Shown here: in pieces, positions 52,613 to 62,003 of the stretch | Layout of the letters: every line of letters begins with the position of its first letter | How positions within the stretch are numbered: the first letter of the stretch is position 1 | From: RHLJ01 sp040222455 | Lineage (GTDB): Bacteria > Bacteroidota > Rhodothermia > Balneolales > Balneolaceae | Direction of reading: 5' to 3' | DNA: 64,000 nucleotides | Assembly: GCA_040222455.1 (NCBI GenBank) | Contig: JAVKDD010000011.1 | Span: forward strand, 248,001-312,000 | Made by a program: the position numbers and the translations under genes | The notes under the pieces: model-generated | Told to the model about the DNA's origin: nothing | The model's database searches: none | Seen by the model: only the letters and a program-made list of their open reading frames with translations

Positions 52613-54415
52613 TTGATTGATAACAAATCCATAGCCATTCTGCCATTTCTGAACCTTAGTTCAGATTCTGAAAATGAATATTTTAGTGATGGCATCACCG
52701 AAGATATCATTAATGCATTGACCCGGGTTCAGGGATTAAAGGTGACGGCTAGAACGTCTTCATTTGCCTTCAAAGGGCGGCATATGGATGTGCGTCATAT
52801 TGGTAATCAGTTGGGAGTATCTACGGTACTGGAAGGGAGTGTACGTAAGTCAAAGAAGAGAGTGCGGATCTCAGCTCAGCTGATCCAAACGACTGATGGA
52901 TTTCAAATTTGGTCGGGTCGTTTTGATCGTGATATTGAGGATATATTTGAACTTCAGGATGAAATCAGTTTAGAAATTGCAGAACAGATCAGAGAAAATT
53001 TTGGTCACCTGGAAATCGGGAAACATCTTGTGAATGTGCCCACTCAGAATATTCAGGCATATAATCTCTATTTAAAGGCACGATATAATCATTTGCGGTG
53101 GGATAGTGAAGGGATCGGAAATGCAATGAAATTTTATCCGCAATGTATTGAGATGGATCCAGATTTTTCCTGGCCTTATTTTGGAGCGGGTTACTGCCAT
53201 TCTATGTTTGGATCATGGACTCCAAATATAAGTTCTCTTGATTTGGCAGCTGATTATATAGAACGGGGATTTGAGCTCGATGATGAATCATTTCTGGGAT
53301 ACTATAGCAAAGCGACTCTTGAATTTTGGGGGCACTGGAATTACCGGGAAGCAGAAAAACTTTATCTAAGGTCAATGGCCTTAAATCCATCTTATACAGA
53401 AGCCGAGGAAGGATTAGCTGAATTATATACGGCCATTGGCTGGTTCGATGAAGCTATGGATCATACTAAACATATTCTTCAGTTGGATCCACTTTCGCCC
53501 AACCACCATTTTACCAAAGCAAACATTCATTATTTGCAGGAAGATTATGAAACAGCTCTTGAGTGTGTAGAATCTGCTCTACGGATTAATCCTGACTTTA
53601 CGCATGCCATCTCTTTGAAGCAACTTAACCTGATCAAATTGAAGCGTAAGGAGGATTTGGAGAGCTTAATAGAAAATACACCATTAGCAGAGTCTCCGAA
53701 ATCATGTAGCATGCTGTATACATTGACTCATCAACCTGTCGATCATGGTATCAAGCTTGAGGAAATTGATGAAATCGTGGAAGAAGAAGGGTTCTCTTTA
53801 ATGCCGTGGCCTGTGTTTTTAAACATTCAGTTTGGAGAGATAGAAATAGCTTTAGACCTGCTTCAGCAAGCGGTAAGGGAAAAAAGAGGTCAGTATGCAA
53901 ACTTTCTAAGCCGACCATTTCTTGACAAAATTCGGGAAACAGATGGCTTTAAAGAGTTGGTTACAAAGACATTTGAACCATCCCAGTTACCCATCAAACG
54001 ATCATTTCAGGAGTTGAGTAACGAAAGTATTCAGAGAAAGAATGAGGTTGATGCCAGATTATTAATGCACCCTAAAGAAATCGAAATGGCTCAGGAAAAG
54101 CTCGATATATTAATGCAACGAGAGGACCGCTATCTTGATACTGCATTAACTTTGAGAACCCTGGCTGCTGAAGTCGAACTTCACCCAAATAAACTGTCTT
54201 GGATGCTGAACGATCAGGTTGGGGTAAGTTTCAACGATTATATTAATAATTTCAGGCTGAAGTGTTTTAAGCAGAAGGCGCTAGATCCCGCAAATAAGAA
54301 TTTCACCTTACTAGGTTTAGCTTTTGAAAGTGGATTTAATTCAAAATCTACTTTTAACGACTACTTTAAAAAGAAAACGGGAATGACCCCTCGAGTTTGG
54401 CTTAAGAAGCAGTAA
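52613..54415 (+). CDS. TolB-like, TPR and AraC-HTH regulator, second copy
   Basis: The 600-residue product has the same order as the regulator at 39840: TolB-like domain (SIAILPFLNLS, YFSDGITEDII) at 1-125, TPR region about 145-340, and a C-terminal AraC-type HTH with LGLAFESGFNSKSTFNDYFK and MTPRVWLKKQ. Most of the protein is clearly diverged from its paralogue, but the last codons and downstream bases are nearly identical, which suggests gene conversion. The start is a TTG at 52613 in line with the family start. It is convergent with the esterase gene. Confidence 0.88.
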   Translation: MIDNKSIAILPFLNLSSDSENEYFSDGITEDIINALTRVQGLKVTARTSSFAFKGRHMDVRHIGNQLGVSTVLEGSVRKSKKRVRISAQLIQTTDGFQIWSGRFDRDIEDIFELQDEISLEIAEQIRENFGHLEIGKHLVNVPTQNIQAYNLYLKARYNHLRWDSEGIGNAMKFYPQCIEMDPDFSWPYFGAGYCHSMFGSWTPNISSLDLAADYIERGFELDDESFLGYYSKATLEFWGHWNYREAEKLYLRSMALNPSYTEAEEGLAELYTAIGWFDEAMDHTKHILQLDPLSPNHHFTKANIHYLQEDYETALECVESALRINPDFTHAISLKQLNLIKLKRKEDLESLIENTPLAESPKSCSMLYTLTHQPVDHGIKLEEIDEIVEEEGFSLMPWPVFLNIQFGEIEIALDLLQQAVREKRGQYANFLSRPFLDKIRETDGFKELVTKTFEPSQLPIKRSFQELSNESIQRKNEVDARLLMHPKEIEMAQEKLDILMQREDRYLDTALTLRTLAAEVELHPNKLSWMLNDQVGVSFNDYINNFRLKCFKQKALDPANKNFTLLGLAFESGFNSKSTFNDYFKKKTGMTPRVWLKKQ

Positions 54416-54420
54416 TCAGT

Positions 54421-54455
54421 AAAAAACAGCACTTCTGGTCATGAAAGCACTGTTT
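54421..54455 (-). terminator. Terminator of the esterase gene
   Basis: An imperfect stem AAACAG...CTGTTT (54424-54429 with 54450-54455) is followed on the minus strand by a U tract. It serves the esterase gene that stops at 54497. Confidence 0.65.
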
Positions 54456-54496
54456 GGGGTATTATAAAAAAGATATTTAATCTCTGAATTCGATTA

Positions 54497-55345
54497 TTAT
54501 CTAATAAGAAACTCCCAGAAAAAAGTGTTGAAATCAAAGCCTTGAGCAGTGAGTCCCAAAGGCAATCCAATATTAAATGGATCACTACCGGGCCAAGTAT
54601 GTCCGCCATTTTCGATGACCATTTTAGCAATTGATGCGTTTTCTCCATAATAATAAATGTCAATTCCTACTAGGTTTGATTCTGTATCGTAGTGTTCAAT
54701 GGATTGAGTTGATAACTTTCTAGATTCTCCATTCCATACCTGTAGAGATTCATCGAGAGATCGATAGGCATTTTCCTTGCCATTTATAGTAACAATTTGG
54801 TCGGCGGTTCCATGTACGTAAAGTGCTTTAACAGGCGGAATATTGGTCATTCGCTGATAAACTTCGACGGGAATTGGTGCGCCTACCGAGACAAATCCAT
54901 TAATTTGTCCAGGAAGCTCAGCCATTAATCGTTGCGCAAAAAAGCCTCCCCGTGAAATTCCGATAGCATAAATTTTAGTGCTATCAACTGGATAATGTTT
55001 GATAATTTTTTGGATCAGAATTTGGATGAATTTTACATCATTTCCTTCTTCAAATTCCATGTCGAAGCCTACATTCCAATCATTGTTTTTTCCTTGTGGA
55101 TAAGCCACCACAAATCCATACTCATCAGCTAATTTATTAGTTTGCGAATACATCATTTGTTCAATTGCAGTCATACCAGAACCATGGAAATTCAGCAAAA
55201 GTGGAGCTTTCTGATCAGCATCAATGCTTGATGGGCTGTAAATGGTGACTTGTCTTTTATCGTCACCAACGGTCACCATTTGGGTTTGTGATAGTAGATT
55301 GGTGCTCATAATGGTTAGGGTAAATATTGGTATTAAAAACTTCAT
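54497..55345 (-). CDS. Exported PHB-depolymerase-type esterase
   Basis: The 282-residue product has a signal peptide (ending NLLSQ, about residue 20) and the layout of LpqC/poly(3-hydroxybutyrate) depolymerase-like and feruloyl-esterase-like enzymes: LNFHGSGM (oxyanion), nucleophile Ser131 in GISRGG, acid residue in HGTADQIV, and His in NGGHTWPG. It should hydrolyse ester bonds in the periplasm or outside. The 3' end of the gene, with its terminator, is duplicated at 41604-41748. Confidence 0.88.
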   Translation of the reverse strand: MKFLIPIFTLTIMSTNLLSQTQMVTVGDDKRQVTIYSPSSIDADQKAPLLLNFHGSGMTAIEQMMYSQTNKLADEYGFVVAYPQGKNNDWNVGFDMEFEEGNDVKFIQILIQKIIKHYPVDSTKIYAIGISRGGFFAQRLMAELPGQINGFVSVGAPIPVEVYQRMTNIPPVKALYVHGTADQIVTINGKENAYRSLDESLQVWNGESRKLSTQSIEHYDTESNLVGIDIYYYGENASIAKMVIENGGHTWPGSDPFNIGLPLGLTAQGFDFNTFFWEFLIR

Positions 55346-55370
55346 TGTTTGTCATATTATTTTTAAGAAT

Positions 55371-57797
55371 TTATAAGTACACGCGATACATCAGATTAGG
55401 TAGTATGCCAAACATGGTAGTATGGCCAAGATTATTCGCGTTGGAAGCGTCGTAGTATTCAGTAAGCTTTGCTTTATAGTTAGTAATATTCTCGATATTC
55501 AGGGAAATCTCATGGGAAGTATGATCTCGCTCGAACTTATAACTTGCCGATAGCGTGATCATATATAAGTCATCAAGATCGGTGGAGAATGCTCGGTTAT
55601 AATCAAAATATTGATTGTTCGCAGGATCAACATCTATGGCACCTTGAGCATTGCGTAGTAAAGGGATGATTTTATGGGCACCACCTGCAAAGGCTTTAAT
55701 ATTAATCCCCAAAGTTTGATTGTTTTTTTGTCCTAATCGACTGAATTCCTTTCCGAAAATAGCATTTACAGCATAATTACCATTGAATTTAGTGTCCCGT
55801 TCAATACCGTCGTTCGCAGTGTATTTTGATTCATAGATAGAGGTGTTCACCATAAAGTAGTATTCATCTGAGAAGAACTTTTGGAGGGTAAACTCTACTC
55901 CATAATTGTTAGCAGTACCGGAATTATTCAGCTCGAAATATTCAATTTCAGCACCTTCATTGATCGTAGAATAATAGCTATTGAGATCATCATGAACGGG
56001 AACATCGTACATATGCTGATAGTAGACTTCAATTTTACCTAATAAATCAGGATTGAAATAGTGGTCAATTCCTGCAACCAAATGATGTGCTTTCATCAAC
56101 TCAAGGTTTTTATTGGGTTGATAAAAGGAACCATCTTCGCGTTGAATATTTGCATAGTAATGATGGAGATTTTCTAAGGTACTATGCAAACCATACCCAA
56201 AATTCAGAGTACTTTTATCAGTGAATTGCCATTTGGTAGCTAAACGTGGTTCGAGAGTAAATTGCTCATTAAAAAATACATTGTTGTTCTGTAACCCAGC
56301 AGTGAAGGATAGTGCTTCGTTTACCCGATGTTTGAATGAGAAAAAGTTTCTCAGATTTACTAATTGTTCATCAAAGTCCTGAAGTTGAACCATAGATTGT
56401 TCTGGTGTTTCTCGTAATTCCTGATCAAAAGTCTGCATATAAATGGCGAGATCCGATCCAATATGAAAAGAACTACGGGCATTCAGCTTATGGAAATAAG
56501 TGGATGAAATTTGAAACCTAGATTTATTCAAATCACTGATAAAACCATCTTGTGTGATATCAGAATCGGATAAATATTGAACAACGTCTTCTTCTAAACG
56601 TTCTATGGAATAGGAAAGGGATGTGGTTAAATAACCTTTATTTCCATTAGTTAGAAAGTGATTAATACCAGTATTAAACAACAAAGAGCTTTTATTAAAG
56701 TCTTCGGTTACGTCGGTACGCAATCCGGAATTACCTGGACTATCCCAATCAAATGGAGTTACATCTTTAAGGGAAAAACTACTATATCCACCTAAGCCAA
56801 ACGCGGTGATAATTCCAGCTTTTTTAGTTGGAATAGTCAATTTAAAAGCAGCATCCTGAAAACGAGGATCACCTTCTATTTCAACCAGACCAAGATCGGT
56901 TAATAATGAAGAAGTCGAGTTTCGGTAGTTAACTAAAAACGAACTGCCACTGCCTTTTTTGATGGGACCTTCTAAAGTTAGATCGGAACCAATCAACCCA
57001 AAACCAATGATTCCTTCATATTTTTCGTTATTCCCATTTCTCAATTTAATGTCATACACTCCCGAAACTGCATTGCCGTATTCCGCAGGAAAAGCTCCGG
57101 TATAAAAATCTGAGGTAGCTAATAAATTGGCATTTAATGTACTTGTAGAACCTAAAACCAGGTTTTGATCAGCAAAATGATTGGGATTAGTAATGGGGAT
57201 GCCCTCTAAACGCCATTGCATATACTTAGGGGAATTACCACGTATGATGATGTCATTTCCCCCACTTCCTGAATTTCGAACTCCTGCAAAATTGGAAGTG
57301 ATAAAGGCAGGATCGTTAAAACTGGCGGTTAATCGAGTAATTTCTTCTGTTGAAATTGAACGCGCTCCAACAATGGCCATATCATTAGTGGGTAATCCAA
57401 TATTTTTATAAGCATTTACTGTGATTTCTTTACCAGCTACTATAGCTTCAACCAGCATAATATCTAATATAGTTTCCTTCCCAGAGGTCACTACTACATT
57501 GGCTATGGTTTTACTTTCAAAACCAAGGTACGACACCAATAAATCTACCCGACCTACAGGTACATTATTGAGTATATAATTGCCGTCCAGATCGGTTACA
57601 GTACCTAGAATAGGTTCACTTTCAATAACCTGAATGGTTGCCCCAATTAAGGTAGTTTTACTGGCTGCATCAAAAATAGTGCCCTTAATTTGTTGGGTTA
57701 GACCATCAGTTGATTGAGCGAAGATTACAATACTTCCAATGAGTGAGAAGAATGTGATGAGATATATTATATAGACTGCTCTTCGTGAGCGCTTCAT
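55371..57797 (-). CDS. TonB-dependent receptor with carboxypeptidase-like domain
   Basis: The product is an outer-membrane transporter. A leader of about 28 residues ends IVIFAQ, then a carboxypeptidase regulatory-like domain (IKGTIFDAASKTTLIGATIQV, TVTDLDGNYILNNVPVG, LLVSYLGFES) at 35-115, a plug domain (about 140-250; GVRNSGSGGNDIIIRGNSP) and a beta-barrel to the end. It differs from full SusC in lacking a clear SusD partner nearby. I place the start at 57797 to give a normal leader; 57821 is also possible. The ligand is unknown. It is convergent-free and divergent from the epimerase cluster. Confidence 0.9.
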   Translation of the reverse strand: MKRSRRAVYIIYLITFFSLIGSIVIFAQSTDGLTQQIKGTIFDAASKTTLIGATIQVIESEPILGTVTDLDGNYILNNVPVGRVDLLVSYLGFESKTIANVVVTSGKETILDIMLVEAIVAGKEITVNAYKNIGLPTNDMAIVGARSISTEEITRLTASFNDPAFITSNFAGVRNSGSGGNDIIIRGNSPKYMQWRLEGIPITNPNHFADQNLVLGSTSTLNANLLATSDFYTGAFPAEYGNAVSGVYDIKLRNGNNEKYEGIIGFGLIGSDLTLEGPIKKGSGSSFLVNYRNSTSSLLTDLGLVEIEGDPRFQDAAFKLTIPTKKAGIITAFGLGGYSSFSLKDVTPFDWDSPGNSGLRTDVTEDFNKSSLLFNTGINHFLTNGNKGYLTTSLSYSIERLEEDVVQYLSDSDITQDGFISDLNKSRFQISSTYFHKLNARSSFHIGSDLAIYMQTFDQELRETPEQSMVQLQDFDEQLVNLRNFFSFKHRVNEALSFTAGLQNNNVFFNEQFTLEPRLATKWQFTDKSTLNFGYGLHSTLENLHHYYANIQREDGSFYQPNKNLELMKAHHLVAGIDHYFNPDLLGKIEVYYQHMYDVPVHDDLNSYYSTINEGAEIEYFELNNSGTANNYGVEFTLQKFFSDEYYFMVNTSIYESKYTANDGIERDTKFNGNYAVNAIFGKEFSRLGQKNNQTLGINIKAFAGGAHKIIPLLRNAQGAIDVDPANNQYFDYNRAFSTDLDDLYMITLSASYKFERDHTSHEISLNIENITNYKAKLTEYYDASNANNLGHTTMFGILPNLMYRVYL

Positions 57798-58147
57798 ATA
57801 TACGTTATTAAATGAGCTCATATCAGTTACGATTTAAATTGAGATTTAATGCTGGATCAAAGCTCGTAATATTCGTTGCTGCAATCGTCCAGTCTCATAA
57901 TACTGGACTTCCTAATTTTTGATCAATCACCCAAATTTCTTGTGGTTAGCATTTTATAAAGGCAGTAAGGGTAATAAAATCAATAAAAAAAGATGGTTAG
58001 GCTTTTAAAGAAATAAAGCTGAGAGAGTGTGTTTTAGGATAGAAAAAGTCCGAGATATCATATTAAGATCCGTAAACATAATCTCGGACGAAGCAGGAGG
58101 TAGATGTACCGAACTTAGGTACAGTAAAGAAATTAAAGCCAAATAAA
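57798..58147. promoter_or_regulatory. Divergent upstream region with two inverted repeats
   Basis: The region separates the receptor gene and the epimerase cluster. A perfect 9-bp inverted repeat GTCCGAGAT/ATCTCGGAC lies at 58048-58056 and 58081-58089 with a 24-base spacer, and a hairpin GTACC-7-GGTAC lies at 58106-58122 just before the epimerase start. They could be operator or leader-RNA elements. No gene is seen here. Confidence 0.5.
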
Positions 58148-59008
58148 ATGACACATGTACTACTCGCTGGAGCGACAGGATACCTCGGAACACATTTATT
58201 AAGAGAGTTAGTTGCCTGGGACATTCCAACCACTGCAATTGCAAGAACGCCACATAAACTAAGTAAATTTGATTTCGAAAAAATAGTGGTAAAACAAGCG
58301 GAAGTCACCAATGTAGAAACCTTGAAAGGTTTGTTTGATGGTATTTCAACCGTCATCTCCACCGTTGGAATCACACGCCAAAAAGATGGTCTCACTTACA
58401 TGGATGTAGACTATCAAGCGAATATGAATTTACTGGAAGAAGCAAAGGAAGCCGGAGTGAAGAAATTTATTTATGTATCGGCATTAGGAGGAGAGAAATT
58501 TCGACATCTACAAATATGTAATGCAAAAGAACGATTTGTAGATGCGCTCCGATATAGTGGAATGAATTACACTGTGGTTCGACCAAATGGCTTTTATTCT
58601 GATATGTTAGATGTGCTGCAGATGGCTAAAAACGGAAAAGTATATCTATTCGGTAATGGTGAACAAAAATTGAATCCCATTCATGGAGCCGATTTAGCAG
58701 AAGTGATTATAAATACCATTGCTATGAATGAACACGAGATTCTGGTTGGTGGTCCTGACATACTCACTCATAATGAAATAGCTGAAATAGCTCTGGCTAG
58801 CTGGGGGAATCCAAATAAAATTGTTCACCTCCCAGATGTTATCAGATCAGCTACTATCCATTTAGCGAGGATCTTTACCAGCGAAAAAACGTTCGGCCCA
58901 CTCGAGTTTTTTTTAACGCTAATGGGACAAGATATGATAGCTCCCAGATATGGCACTCGCCGACTACAGGATTTTTATAAACAAGAAGTTAAAAACCTAA
59001 AATTATAA
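58148..59008 (+). CDS. NmrA/extended-SDR-type NAD(P)-binding protein
   Basis: The 286-residue product has the Rossmann motif GATGYLG at residues 8-14 and the fold of NAD-dependent epimerases and NmrA-like atypical SDRs (VTNVETLKGLFDGISTVIS, KKFIYVSALGG). The usual YxxxK is replaced by CNAKERF, so the Tyr is missing and normal epimerase chemistry is unlikely. It may be a redox sensor or an altered reductase. First gene of a tight six-gene cluster; the next starts 4 bases later. Confidence 0.83.
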   Translation: MTHVLLAGATGYLGTHLLRELVAWDIPTTAIARTPHKLSKFDFEKIVVKQAEVTNVETLKGLFDGISTVISTVGITRQKDGLTYMDVDYQANMNLLEEAKEAGVKKFIYVSALGGEKFRHLQICNAKERFVDALRYSGMNYTVVRPNGFYSDMLDVLQMAKNGKVYLFGNGEQKLNPIHGADLAEVIINTIAMNEHEILVGGPDILTHNEIAEIALASWGNPNKIVHLPDVIRSATIHLARIFTSEKTFGPLEFFLTLMGQDMIAPRYGTRRLQDFYKQEVKNLKL

Positions 59009-59012
59009 GATT

Positions 59013-59567
59013 ATGAAAAAAATAAACTTAATAATGCTATTTATAATAATAGTAGTCCAAGTTAAAGCACAAGAAAATCCTATCGAAAGAGAAGGATTTG
59101 TAATAGGAGCATCTGCTGGAATGGCATTCACATCTATTCTTGGAGATACACCAAATATATCTGATGGTGCTTCTATCTCGCTTCCAAATCTAAAAATAGG
59201 ATGGATGTATAATCAGGATGTTGCTCTATTAATAACTACTCCAGGACTCAATTATACCCGTGGGGATTTAGATCGTAGTATTGATGGCATTATCCCATCG
59301 GTTCAATACTGGGTAAAGCCAAATTGGTGGGTAAGTGGCGGTTTAGGATTAGGGATAGATAGCGCAACTATTTTCGATTCCAATTCCTCAAACGATGACA
59401 CTAATATTGGTACTGCCTGCCAGTTTAGTGCCGGTTACGAGATTTATAAAAAAGGTCGGTTTACCATCGATTATCAGGGAGTACTCTTTGCAAGTAACAT
59501 TAACAATGATTGGGGTGATTTAGAGTCAGTTTCTTTTTTGACAGGCTTTGGATTTAACTTTTACTAA
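59013..59567 (+). CDS. Exported protein, outer-membrane type
   Basis: The 184-residue product has a signal peptide (ending VKAQ near 21) and alternating strands with Gly-rich turns (GASAGMAFTS, GGLGLGIDSA) and the terminal GFGFNFY typical of outer-membrane beta-barrels. No family was recognised. It lies 4 bases after the epimerase-like gene and 18 before the next gene. Confidence 0.78.
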   Translation: MKKINLIMLFIIIVVQVKAQENPIEREGFVIGASAGMAFTSILGDTPNISDGASISLPNLKIGWMYNQDVALLITTPGLNYTRGDLDRSIDGIIPSVQYWVKPNWWVSGGLGLGIDSATIFDSNSSNDDTNIGTACQFSAGYEIYKKGRFTIDYQGVLFASNINNDWGDLESVSFLTGFGFNFY

Positions 59568-59585
59568 ATACAGGAAATATTAGTC

Positions 59586-60377
59586 ATGAATATTCAAAAA
59601 CAACTAGCTGTAATTCTGATCCTGATGGGGTGCATGCAAGTTGGTTCAATAAAAGCGCAAGATTGGGTGAATCCGAATCAAGTAACTATATCACTTGGAA
59701 GTGTACAAGGTCTGGTAAAAGATGAATTATATTCCCCATTGAACTATAAAAGTGATGGGGGAACGCTTGGATTGAACTATCAAAAACTAACAAAGAAAAG
59801 ACATTTATTTGCAGTAGATATTGAACTACAAACACTGGAAATAAAAACAAATGTAAGTGAATTCTTTATAGCGGATCAGGTTAAATTAAATATTGAAATC
59901 GCATATTTGATATCAATTTCATCTTCCAAAAATAGTCGATTATTTGTAGGTCCTGACCTGCATTCTAATGGAGCGCTCATCAATTTTGAAGATGATTTTA
60001 CATTGAGTAACTCTGGAACTTTTGTATCACATAGGGGATTAGGAGCTCAAGTTTTACATCGATCAAGATTCAAGAAAAACACGATACATATTCATGGGAA
60101 ATTGCCTTTAGTAGGCAAAGTTTATCGCTCTCCATACAACTTGTTTACTAAAGATTTGAACGATGAACAGCTGTTTTCATTCTTATACACCAATGGAGAA
60201 TTAAGCACCGTTCACAATTATTTCAATCCCTCTGTTGCAACAACTATTTCTAGACCACTTTTTAGAAATATTCACTTCACTGCAGGTTACGAACTCAATT
60301 ACTTATACAGTTCGGTAAATAAATCTATCACCAATTATCAAGGTCGCTTCATTTTTGCAACTATATTTAAATTCTAA
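59586..60377 (+). CDS. Exported protein, outer-membrane type
   Basis: The 263-residue product has a signal peptide (ending SIKAQ near 25) and beta-barrel-like alternating strands, ending GRFIFATIFKF. It resembles the preceding gene only in general layout. No family was recognised. It ends 4 bases before the S41 lipoprotein start. Confidence 0.77.
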   Translation: MNIQKQLAVILILMGCMQVGSIKAQDWVNPNQVTISLGSVQGLVKDELYSPLNYKSDGGTLGLNYQKLTKKRHLFAVDIELQTLEIKTNVSEFFIADQVKLNIEIAYLISISSSKNSRLFVGPDLHSNGALINFEDDFTLSNSGTFVSHRGLGAQVLHRSRFKKNTIHIHGKLPLVGKVYRSPYNLFTKDLNDEQLFSFLYTNGELSTVHNYFNPSVATTISRPLFRNIHFTAGYELNYLYSSVNKSITNYQGRFIFATIFKF

Positions 60378-60381
60378 AATT

Positions 60382-61434
60382 ATGTCTAACAAATACTTTT
60401 TATTTCTATTTATTGGAATAGGGGTCTTATTAATAAGTTGCGAACAAGTTATTCTTGGTAGCGATGAACCCAACAATCCAGAACACAATTTTGAAATTCT
60501 GTGGAATGACTTTGACAAGCACTATGCTTTGTTCGAGGTAAAAAATATCAATTGGGATTCGCTTTACACAGTCTATCGACCACAAGTGACACCTTCTACA
60601 AGCGATGACGAATTGTGGCAGTTAATTACCGAAATGTTAGATCATTTAGACGACGAACACGTTAAAATTCGCATCCAGGCAGAAGAGCCCCACAACTATG
60701 TTGAGTTTGCATCGGGAGCCGAAAAAAACCTTCGTGCTTTAGAAGAGTTTAGTATCGAATTAATTGCGGGAGCATATGTAGAAACACTCTATCAAAAAGA
60801 TGACTTTTATAGTTATGGTAAACTCTATAATGAGAATATTGGCTACATCCACGCTATTGCCATGTTGGGTGCAAATCCATCAAGTATTTACAACGCGATT
60901 AGTGAATTGGGTGATCTGGATGCTATTATTATGGATGTTCGAAATAACATAGGAGGTGCTGATCAATATTCGGCCGAATTTGCTCGTACTTTTTCTGATG
61001 GTCGTCATTTTTTGTATACCGTAGAGACTCGAAATGGTCCAAATTACGATGATTTTGACGCACCTTTAAAAGTGTTTTCAAAACCGCATCAACCCAATAA
61101 TTTTACAAAGCCGGTCGTACTTCTAACAGATACCTTCACAATTAGTGCCGCAGAAATATTTACAATGCACATGAAGTCTTTTAGTCATGTAACACACATT
61201 GGAGATACTACAGCTGGTGCACATTCTGATGTTGGTGCTGCACGATTTCTACCGAATGGCTGGACGTATGAATATTCAATTATGAAATACTTGATGCCTG
61301 ATGGAACTAGTTTGGAAGGAGTAGGCATTGCTCCAGATATCTACAAACAAAATTCTTCGGCTAATATTGAAGCAGAGCGGGACATAGTTCTGGAATATGC
61401 CATCGAATTCTTGAACACAAAAAAAATAAATTAG
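60382..61434 (+). CDS. S41-type peptidase lipoprotein
   Basis: From Met 60382 the product (350 residues) has a lipoprotein signal (ending VLLISC, Cys20), a helical N-terminal domain like the tricorn core C1 part (LWNDFDKHYALF, EMLDHLDDEHVKI) and an S41 core with AIIMDVRNNIGGADQ and the nucleophile Ser255 in TISAAE. It resembles a TSP/tricorn-type lipoprotein peptidase of the kind frequent in Bacteroidota; the catalytic Lys of Ctp is not evident. The start of 60355 (TTG) overlaps the preceding gene and is rejected. The substrate is unknown. Confidence 0.83.
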   Translation: MSNKYFLFLFIGIGVLLISCEQVILGSDEPNNPEHNFEILWNDFDKHYALFEVKNINWDSLYTVYRPQVTPSTSDDELWQLITEMLDHLDDEHVKIRIQAEEPHNYVEFASGAEKNLRALEEFSIELIAGAYVETLYQKDDFYSYGKLYNENIGYIHAIAMLGANPSSIYNAISELGDLDAIIMDVRNNIGGADQYSAEFARTFSDGRHFLYTVETRNGPNYDDFDAPLKVFSKPHQPNNFTKPVVLLTDTFTISAAEIFTMHMKSFSHVTHIGDTTAGAHSDVGAARFLPNGWTYEYSIMKYLMPDGTSLEGVGIAPDIYKQNSSANIEAERDIVLEYAIEFLNTKKIN

Positions 61435-61439
61435 CACCA

Positions 61440-62003
61440 TTGAAATCAATCAAAAAATATTGGCTAAAGATAAGGACTGCATCAAGTAAAGAAGATGTAC
61501 TTCACTTAGTTACTGAGGTGGAAACATATATGAATGTGTTGTTCCATAAAGTGCAGATCGAGTCGAAAATGTTGAATATCTTGATGGTTATTCCCAGGAT
61601 GTTATTTGGGTATTTTATCTTTTTTGATATGGGTAGACAAATAATTGGATTGCCGGTATCCGAGATGGTAATGATGGATGCCGGAACCATTGAAATAATT
61701 CGATCTTTTAGTCCAAGAATAGTAGAATTTTTACCATGGTTAGAACGCATGGAATATTGGGTGCAGGGATCGTTTTTAATATCTGGTTTTACAACTCGTT
61801 TAATTAGCTTTTCATTGTTATGGGTAGTGGCAGACAATCTCATCAGCTCTCCATTCCTTATACCTCAAAATTCCATGACACTTATATTTTTTATAAGTAC
61901 CTGCTTATACAGTTTAGTGCTAGGTTCGGGTAAATATGGGCTCGATTATGCACTAATGAAATGGTTTAGAAACAGAAAGAAAAAGAAAAAGAATTATGAA
62001 TAA
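61440..62003 (+). CDS. DoxX-like membrane protein
   Basis: The 187-residue product has four hydrophobic segments in the latter two thirds (near 49-65, 104-126, 133-150, 152-162) and a basic C-terminus, like DoxX/SURF-type small membrane proteins. The first residues are hydrophilic. The start is TTG 61440, 5 bases after the S41 gene. The assignment is from topology, so it is weak. Confidence 0.65.
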   Translation: MKSIKKYWLKIRTASSKEDVLHLVTEVETYMNVLFHKVQIESKMLNILMVIPRMLFGYFIFFDMGRQIIGLPVSEMVMMDAGTIEIIRSFSPRIVEFLPWLERMEYWVQGSFLISGFTTRLISFSLLWVVADNLISSPFLIPQNSMTLIFFISTCLYSLVLGSGKYGLDYALMKWFRNRKKKKKNYE

